From the NCBI GenBank assembly GCA_021817825.1, contig JAKAFS010000003.1:22302-86301 (forward strand): DNA of 64,000 nucleotides, written 5' to 3'. The notes beneath the pieces are model-generated. The model worked only from the letters and a program-made list of their open reading frames with translations. It ran no database searches and was not told where the DNA came from. This document shows positions 38,642-47,801 of the stretch, in pieces. A program made the translations under genes and the position numbers. Every line of letters starts with the position of its first letter. Positions within the stretch are counted from its first letter, which is position 1. Origin of the DNA: Deltaproteobacteria bacterium. GTDB lineage: Bacteria; Desulfobacterota; Syntrophia; Syntrophales; UBA5619.

Positions 38642-39547
38642 TCATTTGACCTCCTGTTCGACCGACGATACAACAGAGTCCGGATGAATGGCGTTCTTCG
38701 TTTTGGAAAATCCGTTCTGTTTGCCCAAGGCCTCCACGACTGCTTGGTACACGGTCTTTCCGATCAACTCCCCGATTTTGCTGTGGCCGCCCGTATAGGT
38801 CACCTTCGGTCCCGTGGCGCCGGAGACAACCATCATGCTGTCCGTACCCGTACCGGTGGCTTGCACCCCTTTTGTATAGCTGCTGGGTACGCGAAGATCC
38901 TCGAAGGCGGCCGTCTTCGCTTCCGTACCGGTGATGATGGTCCTGGCCATGGCCCCGTCCGTCAACCGCGCATTGGTGAGGATCACGATGTTGACTGTTC
39001 CATGGCCAGGCAGGCCGTTCCTTGCCTGACCGGCACCGGGGTCAACCTCGATATAGCTGCCTTCGTCGACTCCGGCCCTCAGCGCATTGCTCTTTGCCCC
39101 GGCCGTGGCCAGTACCGTGACCGTGATCGGGGAGAATGACAGCGTGACAACAGCCAGATTGTCCATATCGGCGGCGGTCGCCATCAGGGCAATCTCACCC
39201 CGCCGGAGTTGAAGGGCCCAAGCGATCCGTTCCTCGGTCTTCGCCTCGTAGACTTTGCTGCCGTCCTCAGTCGCCGTTTTCATGGTCTCGGAAACACGCT
39301 CCCAGAGGAGGGGATGGGCTGCATGGTTCACAGCGGCAAAGACCTGCACAAACCCGTCTTTGGTGGAGAGGAGGCGCCGCCTTTCCGGGAAGCGAATGAC
39401 GAGCGTCTTTTCCCACAGGCCATCCTGAGCCGAGCGGATGAAGGACGCCTTCGCCTGAACATTGTCCGGGATGGCAATGCCGGCCGCCCCTGCCCAGGAG
39501 GGAAGGAGGAGAAGAAAAACAGCTATGTACGTCAGAAACTTTGTCAT
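38642..39547 (-). CDS. cbiZ: adenosylcobinamide amidohydrolase (CbiZ-like) with predicted signal peptide
   Basis: QATGTGTDSMMVVSGATGPKVTYTGGHSKIGELIGKTVYQAVVEAL; N-term MTKFLTYIAVFLLLLPSWAGAAG. Confidence 0.78.
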   Translation of the reverse strand: MTKFLTYIAVFLLLLPSWAGAAGIAIPDNVQAKASFIRSAQDGLWEKTLVIRFPERRRLLSTKDGFVQVFAAVNHAAHPLLWERVSETMKTATEDGSKVYEAKTEERIAWALQLRRGEIALMATAADMDNLAVVTLSFSPITVTVLATAGAKSNALRAGVDEGSYIEVDPGAGQARNGLPGHGTVNIVILTNARLTDGAMARTIITGTEAKTAAFEDLRVPSSYTKGVQATGTGTDSMMVVSGATGPKVTYTGGHSKIGELIGKTVYQAVVEALGKQNGFSKTKNAIHPDSVVSSVEQEVK

Positions 39548-40374
39548 GTGTGATCTCCCTGAATGCCCTGCCAAGTCTCCTCATGCAGGGTAAAACGTAT
39601 GGGCAGAAGCGCCTTCGCTGCAACGGGAACTCCGTTTCGTGTGGCCGGTGCGAAGCGGGACCTCCTGACTGCTTCGATGGAAGGACCGATAAACATCTGA
39701 TTGGATGCCTCCACAACCTCGACACCCATGAGACGCCCCTGGTCGTTAAGGGAGACGGACAAGAGGACCTTGCCTTCCAGTTTGCGCCTCCTTGCCAGGA
39801 GGGGATATTCGGGCAGTTCCCGGTAAAGAAAGCGGGGGGCTTCAGGCTTTCCAAAGCTCGTGGCAACCACACCCTGACCAATATTTTGTCCGGCCCCGGC
39901 CCCTACACCCATCGCGCCGCGTGCCAACAGCCCGGGATCATTTCCTTGCCCGGCAATTGTCGGCTTTGATTTTCCATCTGCATTAGGGGTGGGAGGACCC
40001 ATGATGCCACCAACCGTCAGCGCCTCCCCCTGTTTCAACACTTGTTCATCACCGGCAGTGCTGTTTCCGGCAGGATGAAAGGGTTCGGCTTTGTGTGTAT
40101 CCGGTTCTTTGGCCGATTGGGACAACTGGGGATGAATGGACGCACTGTCTTTTCGTTTGTTCTCCTTCCGGATATGCCTGTCGGCTTGTGGCTTTCCCGA
40201 CTCCGAGCGATGAACAGTCATCCCAAGGGATGTTTCGCTTACCAGGGAAACCTCGAACCAGTCTGATTTGGGGGCGTCCTTCATGGTCCCCAATGTGAAG
40301 AAAATGGCACCGTGCAGGAGGACAGAAAGAACGGCATAGGCTATCCATCTGTGATCATCAACCAAGGCACACAC
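39544..40374 (-). CDS. TonB-family energy transducer
   Basis: N-terminal TM, Pro/Lys-rich linker, C-term YPLLARRRKLEGKVLLSVSLNDQGRLMGVEVVEAS. Confidence 0.85.
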   Translation of the reverse strand: MCALVDDHRWIAYAVLSVLLHGAIFFTLGTMKDAPKSDWFEVSLVSETSLGMTVHRSESGKPQADRHIRKENKRKDSASIHPQLSQSAKEPDTHKAEPFHPAGNSTAGDEQVLKQGEALTVGGIMGPPTPNADGKSKPTIAGQGNDPGLLARGAMGVGAGAGQNIGQGVVATSFGKPEAPRFLYRELPEYPLLARRRKLEGKVLLSVSLNDQGRLMGVEVVEASNQMFIGPSIEAVRRSRFAPATRNGVPVAAKALLPIRFTLHEETWQGIQGDHT

Positions 40375-40383
40375 CCCTCAGAC

Positions 40384-40420
40384 AAAAAAATCCCCGAACC
40401 TGGATTGACCAAGTTCGGGG
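40384..40420 (-). terminator. intrinsic terminator between riboswitch and tonB (expression platform)
   Basis: Minus strand CCCCGAACTTGGTCAATCCAGGTTCGGGGATTTTTTT. Confidence 0.85.
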
Positions 40421-40487
40421 ATGCCGTATTTCATCCACCTGACGTCGTCGATCATCCCCTTTACCACGGGGGATAATCATGCCTATA

Positions 40488-40665
40488 ACCTGCAAGAAGG
40501 TCTTCCGGCTTCCGGATCGTCTTACTTACCGCGTCTTCCCATTCCTTAAAAACGGAACAGTGACATTGGTGCGGTTTTCATCCCCGGTTACGGCGGCGGG
40601 TCCGCGACGGATTCACACCGTCTTCCCTTTTATGGCCTTGTGGCCTCTCACTTAATAGGTTCTCT
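40488..40665 (-). promoter_or_regulatory. cobalamin riboswitch upstream of tonB
   Basis: Minus strand GGGAAGACGGTGTGAATCCGTCGCGGACCCGCCGCCGTAACC...GTCACTGTT...GGGAAGACGCGGTAAG...GAAGCCGGAAGACC. Confidence 0.9.
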
Positions 40666-40914
40666 AATACAGACCGGCTGGCAATGTCAAGATCAGAATC
40701 ATTTTAAATGAACTTGAGGTGATCGCTCATGGCATCCGTCATTCGGTCAAACTCTTCGGGGCGCAGAAAGTACCCCCAAGCCGATGCACTCCGTGGAACC
40801 GGACAAAGCGAAGCGCGAGATGTAACCTTTTCGTCATTGGGACGTTGTACTATGCAAAGGGGTGTCCACCCATAGGGATGGATAAATCAACCCGCACGAC
40901 AAAGGAGGTTCAAG

Positions 40915-41214
40915 ATGGACGCAGCGAAATGGATAAAGACGGGCATTACCGGCGCGGTGGTGGGGCTGTGCATCGTCAGCGTGGCTTCCGCAGGCGATCA
41001 GATCAGGAAGCAAGACCGCAAAAAAGACGGTTCCTGCCAGACCTACCTCATGAACGGCGAAGCAGGGAGCGCAGTGGCCGCAGTTCAGACCAGGAAACAA
41101 GATCGCAAGAAGGATGGTTCCTGCCAGAGCTACTTCGGGGAAGGGAAATCAGGGTTGGAAGTAGCCGCCAATCAGACCCGTCAGCGGGACCGCAAGCGGG
41201 ACGGATCCTGCTAA
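40915..41214 (+). CDS. small exported protein with three (R/K)xDRK(K/R)DGSC repeats
   Basis: N-term hydrophobic segment then RKQDRKKDGSCQTYL, RKQDRKKDGSCQSYF, RQRDRKRDGSC; RBS AAAGGAGG. Confidence 0.7.
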   Translation: MDAAKWIKTGITGAVVGLCIVSVASAGDQIRKQDRKKDGSCQTYLMNGEAGSAVAAVQTRKQDRKKDGSCQSYFGEGKSGLEVAANQTRQRDRKRDGSC

Positions 41215-41261
41215 AACACGCAACGCCTGGCGAACGGCCGGTCGTTCCATGCAAATCCAGC

Positions 41262-41308
41262 GGCAGGGTGAGAAGCGCGGACGCGCCCTTCTCACCCTGC
41301 CTTTTTTT
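41262..41308 (+). terminator. strong intrinsic terminator
   Basis: GGCAGGGTGAGAAG...CTTCTCACCCTGCC followed by TTTTTTT. Confidence 0.88.
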
Positions 41309-41341
41309 ATAGAGCCGCGGGAGCTAGGCGGAAAGGCTGAG

Positions 41342-42214
41342 CTACCGGCCGCCACCACCGCCGGAACCACCACCACCCCCCGAACCGCCACCCGAGCCAC
41401 CGTGGCCCCCGGCGCCGCCCGAACCATAGCCACCTCCCCCGGCGCCGGCCGCACCCAAGCCTCCGGCCCGCGCCCCCGCCCCGATCTGGGCGCCGTATTG
41501 CTGCGCGATCTGTCCCGCGTTCCCATAACGGGCCTCGGCGGCGAAGGTGTTTCTCATCTGGGCCATTTCCCGGGCTGTAAAATGGTTCTGGAGGGCCTGG
41601 CAGACCACATTCCCGACGGTATTAGTGGGGACACCGAGCCTGGCCATCTCGCGGACCGTCTGCATCGATTGGAGCGCCAGCTCGTGGCGTTGCTCGGCGC
41701 TGAGTTGGCGGCTCTGCTGCTGGAGATTCTCCGCGACCCGCGCCAGGTCCCGCTGCTGAATGCCGGCGGCCATCCCCTCGGCAATGGTCCTGCCCAAGGC
41801 CTGCTGTTGCCGCGCGTCGGTCGTCAGGGAGCGTGCGTTCTGGAAGGCCGAGGCATAGCGGGAACGAACCGTTTCCATCGCCTGGATGGTCTGTTCGGCC
41901 GTGACATGCTTCGCGATCCCCTCGTGGGCCTTGCTCACGATCGGTTCGATCGGCAATTTCTCTTGGTGAGCCGCCAGGACGATCTCATGCGCTCGGACCG
42001 TGAGGCGTTCGCTGAAGCGGTTCTCTTCCATCTTCGCCGTCAGCGCGGCGACCTCATTCGGATCGATCCCGGCGCGAACCGCCTCCCTGGCGCTGGCCCT
42101 GACCCGGTCCGGCGTCTCGGGGGGCAAGCGACTCTCCCAGTCGGCGCCGAAGGCGGTCGTTCCCAGCAGAAGCAGCACAACGACTGTTCCCATCATCCTT
42201 TTCATGCTTTTCAT
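41342..42214 (-). CDS. secreted helical protein with glycine-rich C-terminal tail
   Basis: Signal peptide; ends GGGGYGSGGAGGHGGSGGGSGGGGGSGGGGGR. Confidence 0.7.
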   Translation of the reverse strand: MKSMKRMMGTVVVLLLLGTTAFGADWESRLPPETPDRVRASAREAVRAGIDPNEVAALTAKMEENRFSERLTVRAHEIVLAAHQEKLPIEPIVSKAHEGIAKHVTAEQTIQAMETVRSRYASAFQNARSLTTDARQQQALGRTIAEGMAAGIQQRDLARVAENLQQQSRQLSAEQRHELALQSMQTVREMARLGVPTNTVGNVVCQALQNHFTAREMAQMRNTFAAEARYGNAGQIAQQYGAQIGAGARAGGLGAAGAGGGGYGSGGAGGHGGSGGGSGGGGGSGGGGGR

Positions 42215-42292
42215 GATCTTGCTCCTTTCCTCCCATCTCTGGCCAAAGGCGCGAGAGGCTTATCTTCATATCGTCCTAGGACGGCATTGTCC

Positions 42293-42619
42293 CTATGGCT
42301 CAGTCGTGTACAGGCAGTTCAGGGAACCGAAATCGTCCATCTCCCGATAGGGGCAGTCCGGAAGCCGGACCTTGCCGTCGATCACATAGAAATACCTGAA
42401 TTCCCCCACCTTCGGAAGCGTGATCCGCCACGTCTTCGCGTCCGTCTTTTCCGGCCGACGGAGCGTAAAACCGTCGAGGGACGAGGCAAACTGCACTTCT
42501 CTCGCCTGACCGTCCTCGAGATACACCTGCAGGTTGTTTGCCTCCTCGCGATAGTAATGGGTGGCACACCCGGCAAGGAGAAAAAGCGGCGTCAGAATCC
42601 ACCAGGGCTGCCGCCTCAT
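42293..42619 (-). CDS. lipoprotein with CBM48-like (early-set) domain
   Basis: LFLLAGCATHYY lipobox; FASSLDGFTLRRPEKTDAKTWRITLPKVGEFRYFYVIDGK. Confidence 0.6.
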   Translation of the reverse strand: MRRQPWWILTPLFLLAGCATHYYREEANNLQVYLEDGQAREVQFASSLDGFTLRRPEKTDAKTWRITLPKVGEFRYFYVIDGKVRLPDCPYREMDDFGSLNCLYTTEP

Positions 42620-43176
42620 AAGGTCCGACCTCCAACGGCAAGCACGCTGTTTTCGCTTCCGAAATCGTCCGTCTCCCGTTCCGGGATCGTCGGGTCGGGC
42701 AGCCGTTCGCCGCTGTCCAGGAGATAAGCGAAACGATATTCCCCCTGGGGCAGGGTGAACGTATGTTCCCAATAACCGCTGTTACCCACCTTCTTCATCG
42801 GCACGGCCTTCCAATCCGTAAAGCTGCCCGTGATCTCGATCCGGCTGACGTCCGGACGGTAGAAGACGAACCGATAGGGTGTCTCCGGATACGGGACCTG
42901 CCCCCAGGGATTGAATAAGAGGAGCAGGCCTGCCGTTGCCGCAACCGCGGCAAGGGCGACCGGACGGAGAAAACGGAGGACCCGCGGCCGCGTTACCTCC
43001 AGCCGTCTTTCGGGAATGCGTTCCACGGGAGCGGAGCGCAGGCGCTTTTCCTGGTGGAGCAATTCCACCGTTTCGTCCTTGAACGGCCCCGACCCGTGAA
43101 CGGCCTCGACGAATTCGATCTTGTCGTCAAGGGTCATTTCATCATCGATAAACAGACTGATCAGCGGGTCATTCAT
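42616..43176 (-). CDS. membrane-anchored anti-sigma-like protein with CBM48-like domain
   Basis: N-term anti-sigma-like, one TM, C-term VSRIEITGSFTDWKAVPMKKVGNSGYWEHTFTLPQGEYRFAYLLDSGE. Confidence 0.65.
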   Translation of the reverse strand: MNDPLISLFIDDEMTLDDKIEFVEAVHGSGPFKDETVELLHQEKRLRSAPVERIPERRLEVTRPRVLRFLRPVALAAVAATAGLLLLFNPWGQVPYPETPYRFVFYRPDVSRIEITGSFTDWKAVPMKKVGNSGYWEHTFTLPQGEYRFAYLLDSGERLPDPTIPERETDDFGSENSVLAVGGRTL

Positions 43177-43651
43177 CCTTTGCCTCCTGCATGTATTTTC
43201 TGAGCTTCAGGCGCGCCCGGTGAACCCGCACCTTCACATTCGCCTCGCTGATGCCGGTAAGCGTCGCGATTTCGGCATAGGCAAGATCGCCGCCTGCGAC
43301 CAGGCTCAGGATCTCGCGTTCATCCGGCTCCAGCAATTTCATCGCAGCCATTACGCTGCTGTATTCAGAGCGGATGATGAGCCGCTGATCGGGGTCCAAG
43401 GACGGCTCCAAACCTTCTGCCGCCTCGCCGCTTGGTTGCTTCTTTGCTCTTCGCCTCTCGTCCAGGAAAAGATTCCGGGCAATCCGGTAGAGCAGCGGGA
43501 TGTCCCGGTTCACCTTTCCGTAATGGCTGAAATGGCGGACAAAGGTCTCCTGCATGATGTCGCCCGCCAGGCTGCCGTCCCCGGTCATCCGCATCAGGTA
43601 ATTGAAAATCTTGCCTTTCCAGTTCCGGTAGAACAGCCCGTAATCATCCAT
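43169..43651 (-). CDS. ECF-type RNA polymerase sigma factor
   Basis: LMRMTGDGSLAGDIMQETFVRHF...ISEANVKVRVHRARLKLRKYM. Confidence 0.88.
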   Translation of the reverse strand: MDDYGLFYRNWKGKIFNYLMRMTGDGSLAGDIMQETFVRHFSHYGKVNRDIPLLYRIARNLFLDERRRAKKQPSGEAAEGLEPSLDPDQRLIIRSEYSSVMAAMKLLEPDEREILSLVAGGDLAYAEIATLTGISEANVKVRVHRARLKLRKYMQEAKDE

Positions 43652-44063
43652 ACATTTCCATAACGCCGACCGTGGCAAAAGGTTACAACTTTTCTTGAAG
43701 GACAGGCCTTTTTGCAGGCGAGACAGCCGATGCAGGCTTGATGATTCACGATGATCTTAACTGCGCTGAACATCTCGGCCAACCAGCGGACCAGCCAAAG
43801 GGGCAAAAACAAGAGAGGCCGCACCAGGCACGGCAGTGCATACGCCGGGAAAAGCATGTGCCGCAATGCCTCGTTATGCGGATTTAATGAACATTCTCGC
43901 GCTTGTTGTCAAGTTCAATGTTTTACATTTTACCTTTTCCATCTTGATCTGAATCAATGACAATCCCACCGGGCAGCGGTATGGCTGAATCGTAAGGCAA
44001 TAAGGGAAATGCGCGGCATGCGCGTTGAAATTACAGTGCAACCAATATCGCAGGAGGAAAAAA

Positions 44064-44399
44064 ATGGAAACGAAAGAATGGGTGGGACACGCCGACGACA
44101 GCACCTTTGCAACAGCGGCCCTGCAAACGGCCGAACCGGTCCTGGTCGATTTCTGGGCCCCCTGGTGCGGACCTTGCCGGACATTGGCGCCGGTCCTGGA
44201 AGAGATAAGCAAGGACTATGACGGCAGGACCAAGATCATCAAGGTGAACGTGGATGAGTCCCCGAAAACCGCTTCGGAATACGGGGTTCAGAGCATCCCG
44301 ACCTTGCTCTTTATACGGGAGGGAAAGATCCGGGAGACCATAGTGGGGCTTACAACCAAGGACAAGCTTGCGGCCTTCATCGACCGGAATCTGGCCTGA
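44064..44399 (+). CDS. trxA: thioredoxin
   Basis: VLVDFWAPWCGPCRTLAPVLEEI...YGVQSIPTLLFIREG; RBS CAGGAGG. Confidence 0.93.
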   Translation: METKEWVGHADDSTFATAALQTAEPVLVDFWAPWCGPCRTLAPVLEEISKDYDGRTKIIKVNVDESPKTASEYGVQSIPTLLFIREGKIRETIVGLTTKDKLAAFIDRNLA

Positions 44400-44459
44400 T
44401 CGCCGGATGGAGGGAGATGAAGCGACATTGATGCACCCAACTACAAGGAGGAAGACGAG

Positions 44460-44600
44460 ATGAGCGATGTGTTGATTTTCCTGGTCGTCGTGGCCGCCTG
44501 GGTCTTTATCCAGGGCTGGCTCCTGCCCCGGCGGGGTATCCCCACCTGACTGCGTCCGAGCTGCTCGGTCGAGGGCGGTAAAAAGAAATCTTCAGAATAA
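44460..44600 (+). CDS. candidate selenoprotein micro-ORF (TGA at 44547 read as Sec); otherwise a 29-aa membrane peptide
   Basis: RBS AAGGAGG; MSDVLIFLVVVAAWVFIQGWLLPRRGIPT(U)LRPSCSVEGGKKKSSE*; frame open past TGA; stem-loop CCGAG-CTG-CTCGG just 3' of TGA. Confidence 0.5.
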
Positions 44601-44616
44601 CCCTGGAACAAAGCCG

Positions 44617-44666
44617 ATCAAATAGAGGACGGCGGGTCTTTTGCCTGCCGTCCTCCTCTATTTGAT
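44617..44666. terminator. long near-perfect inverted repeat closing the thioredoxin operon
   Basis: ATCAAATAGAGG-ACGGCGGG...CCTGCCGT-CCT-CCTCTATTTGAT. Confidence 0.6.
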
Positions 44667-44854
44667 GATATCTCCCCTCAGGCGATCGTCCGCGCTTCCC
44701 ACAGGACAGACTGATCAAGTGATTGGGCAGAGGCGAATGCAGTTTGCACAGGCAAAGCAGTCCTGGATGACTCAATTACATTTGAAGATTGTTCCATGAC
44801 CGTGGAAGAGTTTTAATTTCTGAAGATTTTACAGCGGATCGGTCATCCATGTCT

Positions 44855-45691
44855 TTATGTCTCCAGGGGAGATTCCGTTGCCGGATCTTTCGGCGGTTCC
44901 TGTTTTACGGCCGCCCCAAGCCCCTTCTCGACGGTATCCGACAGAGGGGGCTGCTTTACATCCGACGCTGGTGCGAGTGCCTCATCGATCCTCGGCCCTT
45001 CCGGAAGCAGGGGAGCCCGCTGCGGCTCCATCCCGGCCAGCCAGAGGGGATGGCGATGGCGCGCATAGTCGAGACGCACCGATCCCGTAACGATTCCACG
45101 GACCATCGGCCGGTTCGGCTTGAGCAGGATCGCCCCGATGTGGGCGACGAAGGCCAAGACAAAGAGGATAAAAAAGAGGTTGTGGAGCCAGGTGGCCCAG
45201 AGGACAAGCGTGTAGTTCATATCCGGTGCGTAAAGGTTTTTGGCTGTCTTCACCAGGCCGGAAAGGATCAGTACCGCGATGACAGCGGCCATGCCGAGAT
45301 AGGCAAGTCGCTGCTCGGGCAAGTATTTCTCAAATGGCGGCTCTTCCCCCTTGCCGAAAAAGGTCTTGATGACGGCGATGGAGGTTTTCAGATCACCCCT
45401 GCGGGGGATCAACCCCCAATCGCCGGAGAGCCCATGGTGGACAATATGGAACAGGGAAGCGGCAATGAAGACCACAGACGCCGCGTAATGGACCGACAGG
45501 GAGGTGATGAAGTCGCCGGACCAGGCCAATCCCGGGATGGCGGTGATCTTGTAGCGGGCAGCCATCGGGAGTTCGAAGAGTCCTGACAACAGTAAAAGCA
45601 GCCCGGAAAGCGCGATCGTCCAATGTTCCGCCAGTTCGACCACGCTATGCCGAACCACTCGGTTTTTGTCTGCTCTGATGTATTCAGACAT
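44855..45691 (-). CDS. formate dehydrogenase-type cytochrome b (gamma) subunit
   Basis: VVRHSVVELAEHWTIALSGLLLLLSGLFE...YAASVVFIAASLFHIVHH; 4 TM. Confidence 0.75.
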   Translation of the reverse strand: MSEYIRADKNRVVRHSVVELAEHWTIALSGLLLLLSGLFELPMAARYKITAIPGLAWSGDFITSLSVHYAASVVFIAASLFHIVHHGLSGDWGLIPRRGDLKTSIAVIKTFFGKGEEPPFEKYLPEQRLAYLGMAAVIAVLILSGLVKTAKNLYAPDMNYTLVLWATWLHNLFFILFVLAFVAHIGAILLKPNRPMVRGIVTGSVRLDYARHRHPLWLAGMEPQRAPLLPEGPRIDEALAPASDVKQPPLSDTVEKGLGAAVKQEPPKDPATESPLET

Positions 45692-45694
45692 AAT

Positions 45695-46681
45695 TCACTC
45701 CTCCCTCTTCGATCCGCTTTTTCTCTTGGAGACGAACGCGAAAACACCCGCTGCGATCCCGATCGCCGGGGCGGCCAGCACCGCTTTTCCGAGGCCATCG
45801 GTCTTTTCCATTCTCCTTTTGACCTTTCCCAGGCCCGGTCGCCCGGCCTCCTGCTTGACGGAAGCGTTAAGGGCGTCGAAGGCAACAGGGGAAACGTAAA
45901 GGGTGCTCGTCCCGCCGTTCTCGGTTTTTCCGTAGAGGTAACCGCTGATCTTATTCTTCAATTCCTCGGCTTTGGCGAAGATCTCTTCGCGGGGTCCGAT
46001 GGCCATCGCCTGTTTCGGGCAGGCCTCGATGCAGGCAGGTATCTTCCCGTCCTTGAGCAGGTCGTTGCAGAGATCGCATTTGACCATGATGCCGTTGCCC
46101 ATGAGCGTGGGCAGAACCTTTAAATAAACCCCAATGCCGGACTGGCGCTGCGGGATCTCCCAGGGGCAGACCGTCTTGCACTTGGCCCCGCCAAAGCAGG
46201 TGGCGGGATCGATGACGACGGCCCCGTTCTCGTGCTTGTGGTTCGAGGCGAAAGGGCAGAGGGTGGCGCAGGCCGGATTGTCGCAGTGCATGCACCGTCT
46301 CGGGATGAATACGGCCTGTTTCCTGCCGCCGACGTCCGCTTCGACCTTCTGGACGAAAATCAGATTGTAGGGCGTCAGGCGATCAAAAACGGCTTTCTTC
46401 TTTGACCAGTCTTCGACTTTGCGGGTGGGGAAAGGGATCGGAATCGGATCCACCGGTTCCGGGATGCTTCCTGTTTTTATTTTTTTACAGGCGGAGGCGC
46501 ATGCTGGGACATCAAGAGCACTGCATCCGTCGCACCGGGTGAGGTCGATCAGGCTGGCAAGCTTGCCTTCCCCGGCCCATGCCTTTTGCGGTATATTGAA
46601 AAGGGCCGTCGTTCCAATGACTGCGGACGCCGTCGCCGACTTCAGGAAACGGCGGCGGTTCAGGTTCACCATTTTTTTCAT
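45695..46681 (-). CDS. Tat-exported 4x[4Fe-4S] electron-transfer subunit (FdnH/PhsB-like)
   Basis: NRRRFLKSATASAVIG Tat signal; CDGCSALDVPACASACK, CMHCDNPACATLCP, CDLCNDLLKDGKIPACIEACP. Confidence 0.85.
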   Translation of the reverse strand: MKKMVNLNRRRFLKSATASAVIGTTALFNIPQKAWAGEGKLASLIDLTRCDGCSALDVPACASACKKIKTGSIPEPVDPIPIPFPTRKVEDWSKKKAVFDRLTPYNLIFVQKVEADVGGRKQAVFIPRRCMHCDNPACATLCPFASNHKHENGAVVIDPATCFGGAKCKTVCPWEIPQRQSGIGVYLKVLPTLMGNGIMVKCDLCNDLLKDGKIPACIEACPKQAMAIGPREEIFAKAEELKNKISGYLYGKTENGGTSTLYVSPVAFDALNASVKQEAGRPGLGKVKRRMEKTDGLGKAVLAAPAIGIAAGVFAFVSKRKSGSKREE

Positions 46682-47062
46682 CTCGCTCCTCCTTATTTTC
46701 CAGCCAGGCCATGTCAAACGATTGGAGATGGCCTGCGGAATCATTCGCTCACACCTTCCTGCGGGGCTTGCGCCTTTTGCCCCCCGATCCGCAGTTGAAG
46801 CCGAGGCGGCTGACTTCCTTTACAATCCTTTTGTCTCTCGCCGTCTTCCGTGCTATTCTTTGTTGCCACCTCTACAGCACTGCCATCTTCAATCACCGGC
46901 CCCGCCGGTAGAATAGTAGTCGGATACATGGATAATGCGATGGTTATTGTACAGGATGTCCTGCCGATATCGCAATCCCTTCGTTCAGAGGCTTTCGTTT
47001 AGGCAATGAATACAGGATGCGGCACGACCCGTCATTGACCTGAATCAACGGGAGAATTTTTC

Positions 47063-47743
47063 ATGGAAGTCATCAGGCAGATGGAGGGGCTGCCCCTCTT
47101 CCAGGGGGTCCCAGCCGAAAAGCTCAAGGCGCTGGCAGAACGCGCCCTGTACAGGAGCTACAAGGCAGGAGAAACGATCATCGGCGAGACGGACCCTGTC
47201 CGGGCCTTCTATGTCGTCGTCACGGGACTGGTCAAGTTCTACAAGATATCGGCCGAGGGGAAGGAACAGACCCTCCACCTCCTGGGGCCCGGGAACCCCT
47301 TCGGCATGTGCACCGCCTTTGCCGTCGATTCCTTCCCGGCCAACGTCATGGCCATCGGGGAGAGCACCATTCTGCTGATCCCCGGACCGGTCATGGAGAC
47401 GACGGCCATGCAGGAACCGCGTCTGCTGGTGAACATCATCCGGGTCCTCTCCGAGCGCCTCAAGGAATCCATGACCCTGATCGAATCCCTTGCCCTCAAA
47501 GAGCTCCCCCAGCGACTCGCCTCCTTCCTGGTCCACACCCTGCAAACGGGGAACGGAAAGTCGCCGGACCAATTGGAATTGACGGTCACGCAGCGCGAAT
47601 TGGCCAAGATCCTGGGGGCTACGCCTGAGGCCCTATCGCGTACGCTCCGCCGGCTGAGCGACGCCGGGATGCTCTCAGTGGCGGGACGGTCGATCCGGAT
47701 TCTGGACCGGCAGGGACTCGCCGGCCTGGCGGAGGGGGATTGA
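47063..47743 (+). CDS. Crp/Fnr-family transcriptional regulator
   Basis: cNMP-binding fold and HTH LTVTQRELAKILGATPEALSRTLRRLSDAGML. Confidence 0.9.
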   Translation: MEVIRQMEGLPLFQGVPAEKLKALAERALYRSYKAGETIIGETDPVRAFYVVVTGLVKFYKISAEGKEQTLHLLGPGNPFGMCTAFAVDSFPANVMAIGESTILLIPGPVMETTAMQEPRLLVNIIRVLSERLKESMTLIESLALKELPQRLASFLVHTLQTGNGKSPDQLELTVTQRELAKILGATPEALSRTLRRLSDAGMLSVAGRSIRILDRQGLAGLAEGD

Positions 47744-47801
47744 AAGGAAAGGAAGGGTTAATGAACGACGGCGCATGCCGCACCAAAAAACCTTCGGAGG
47801 A

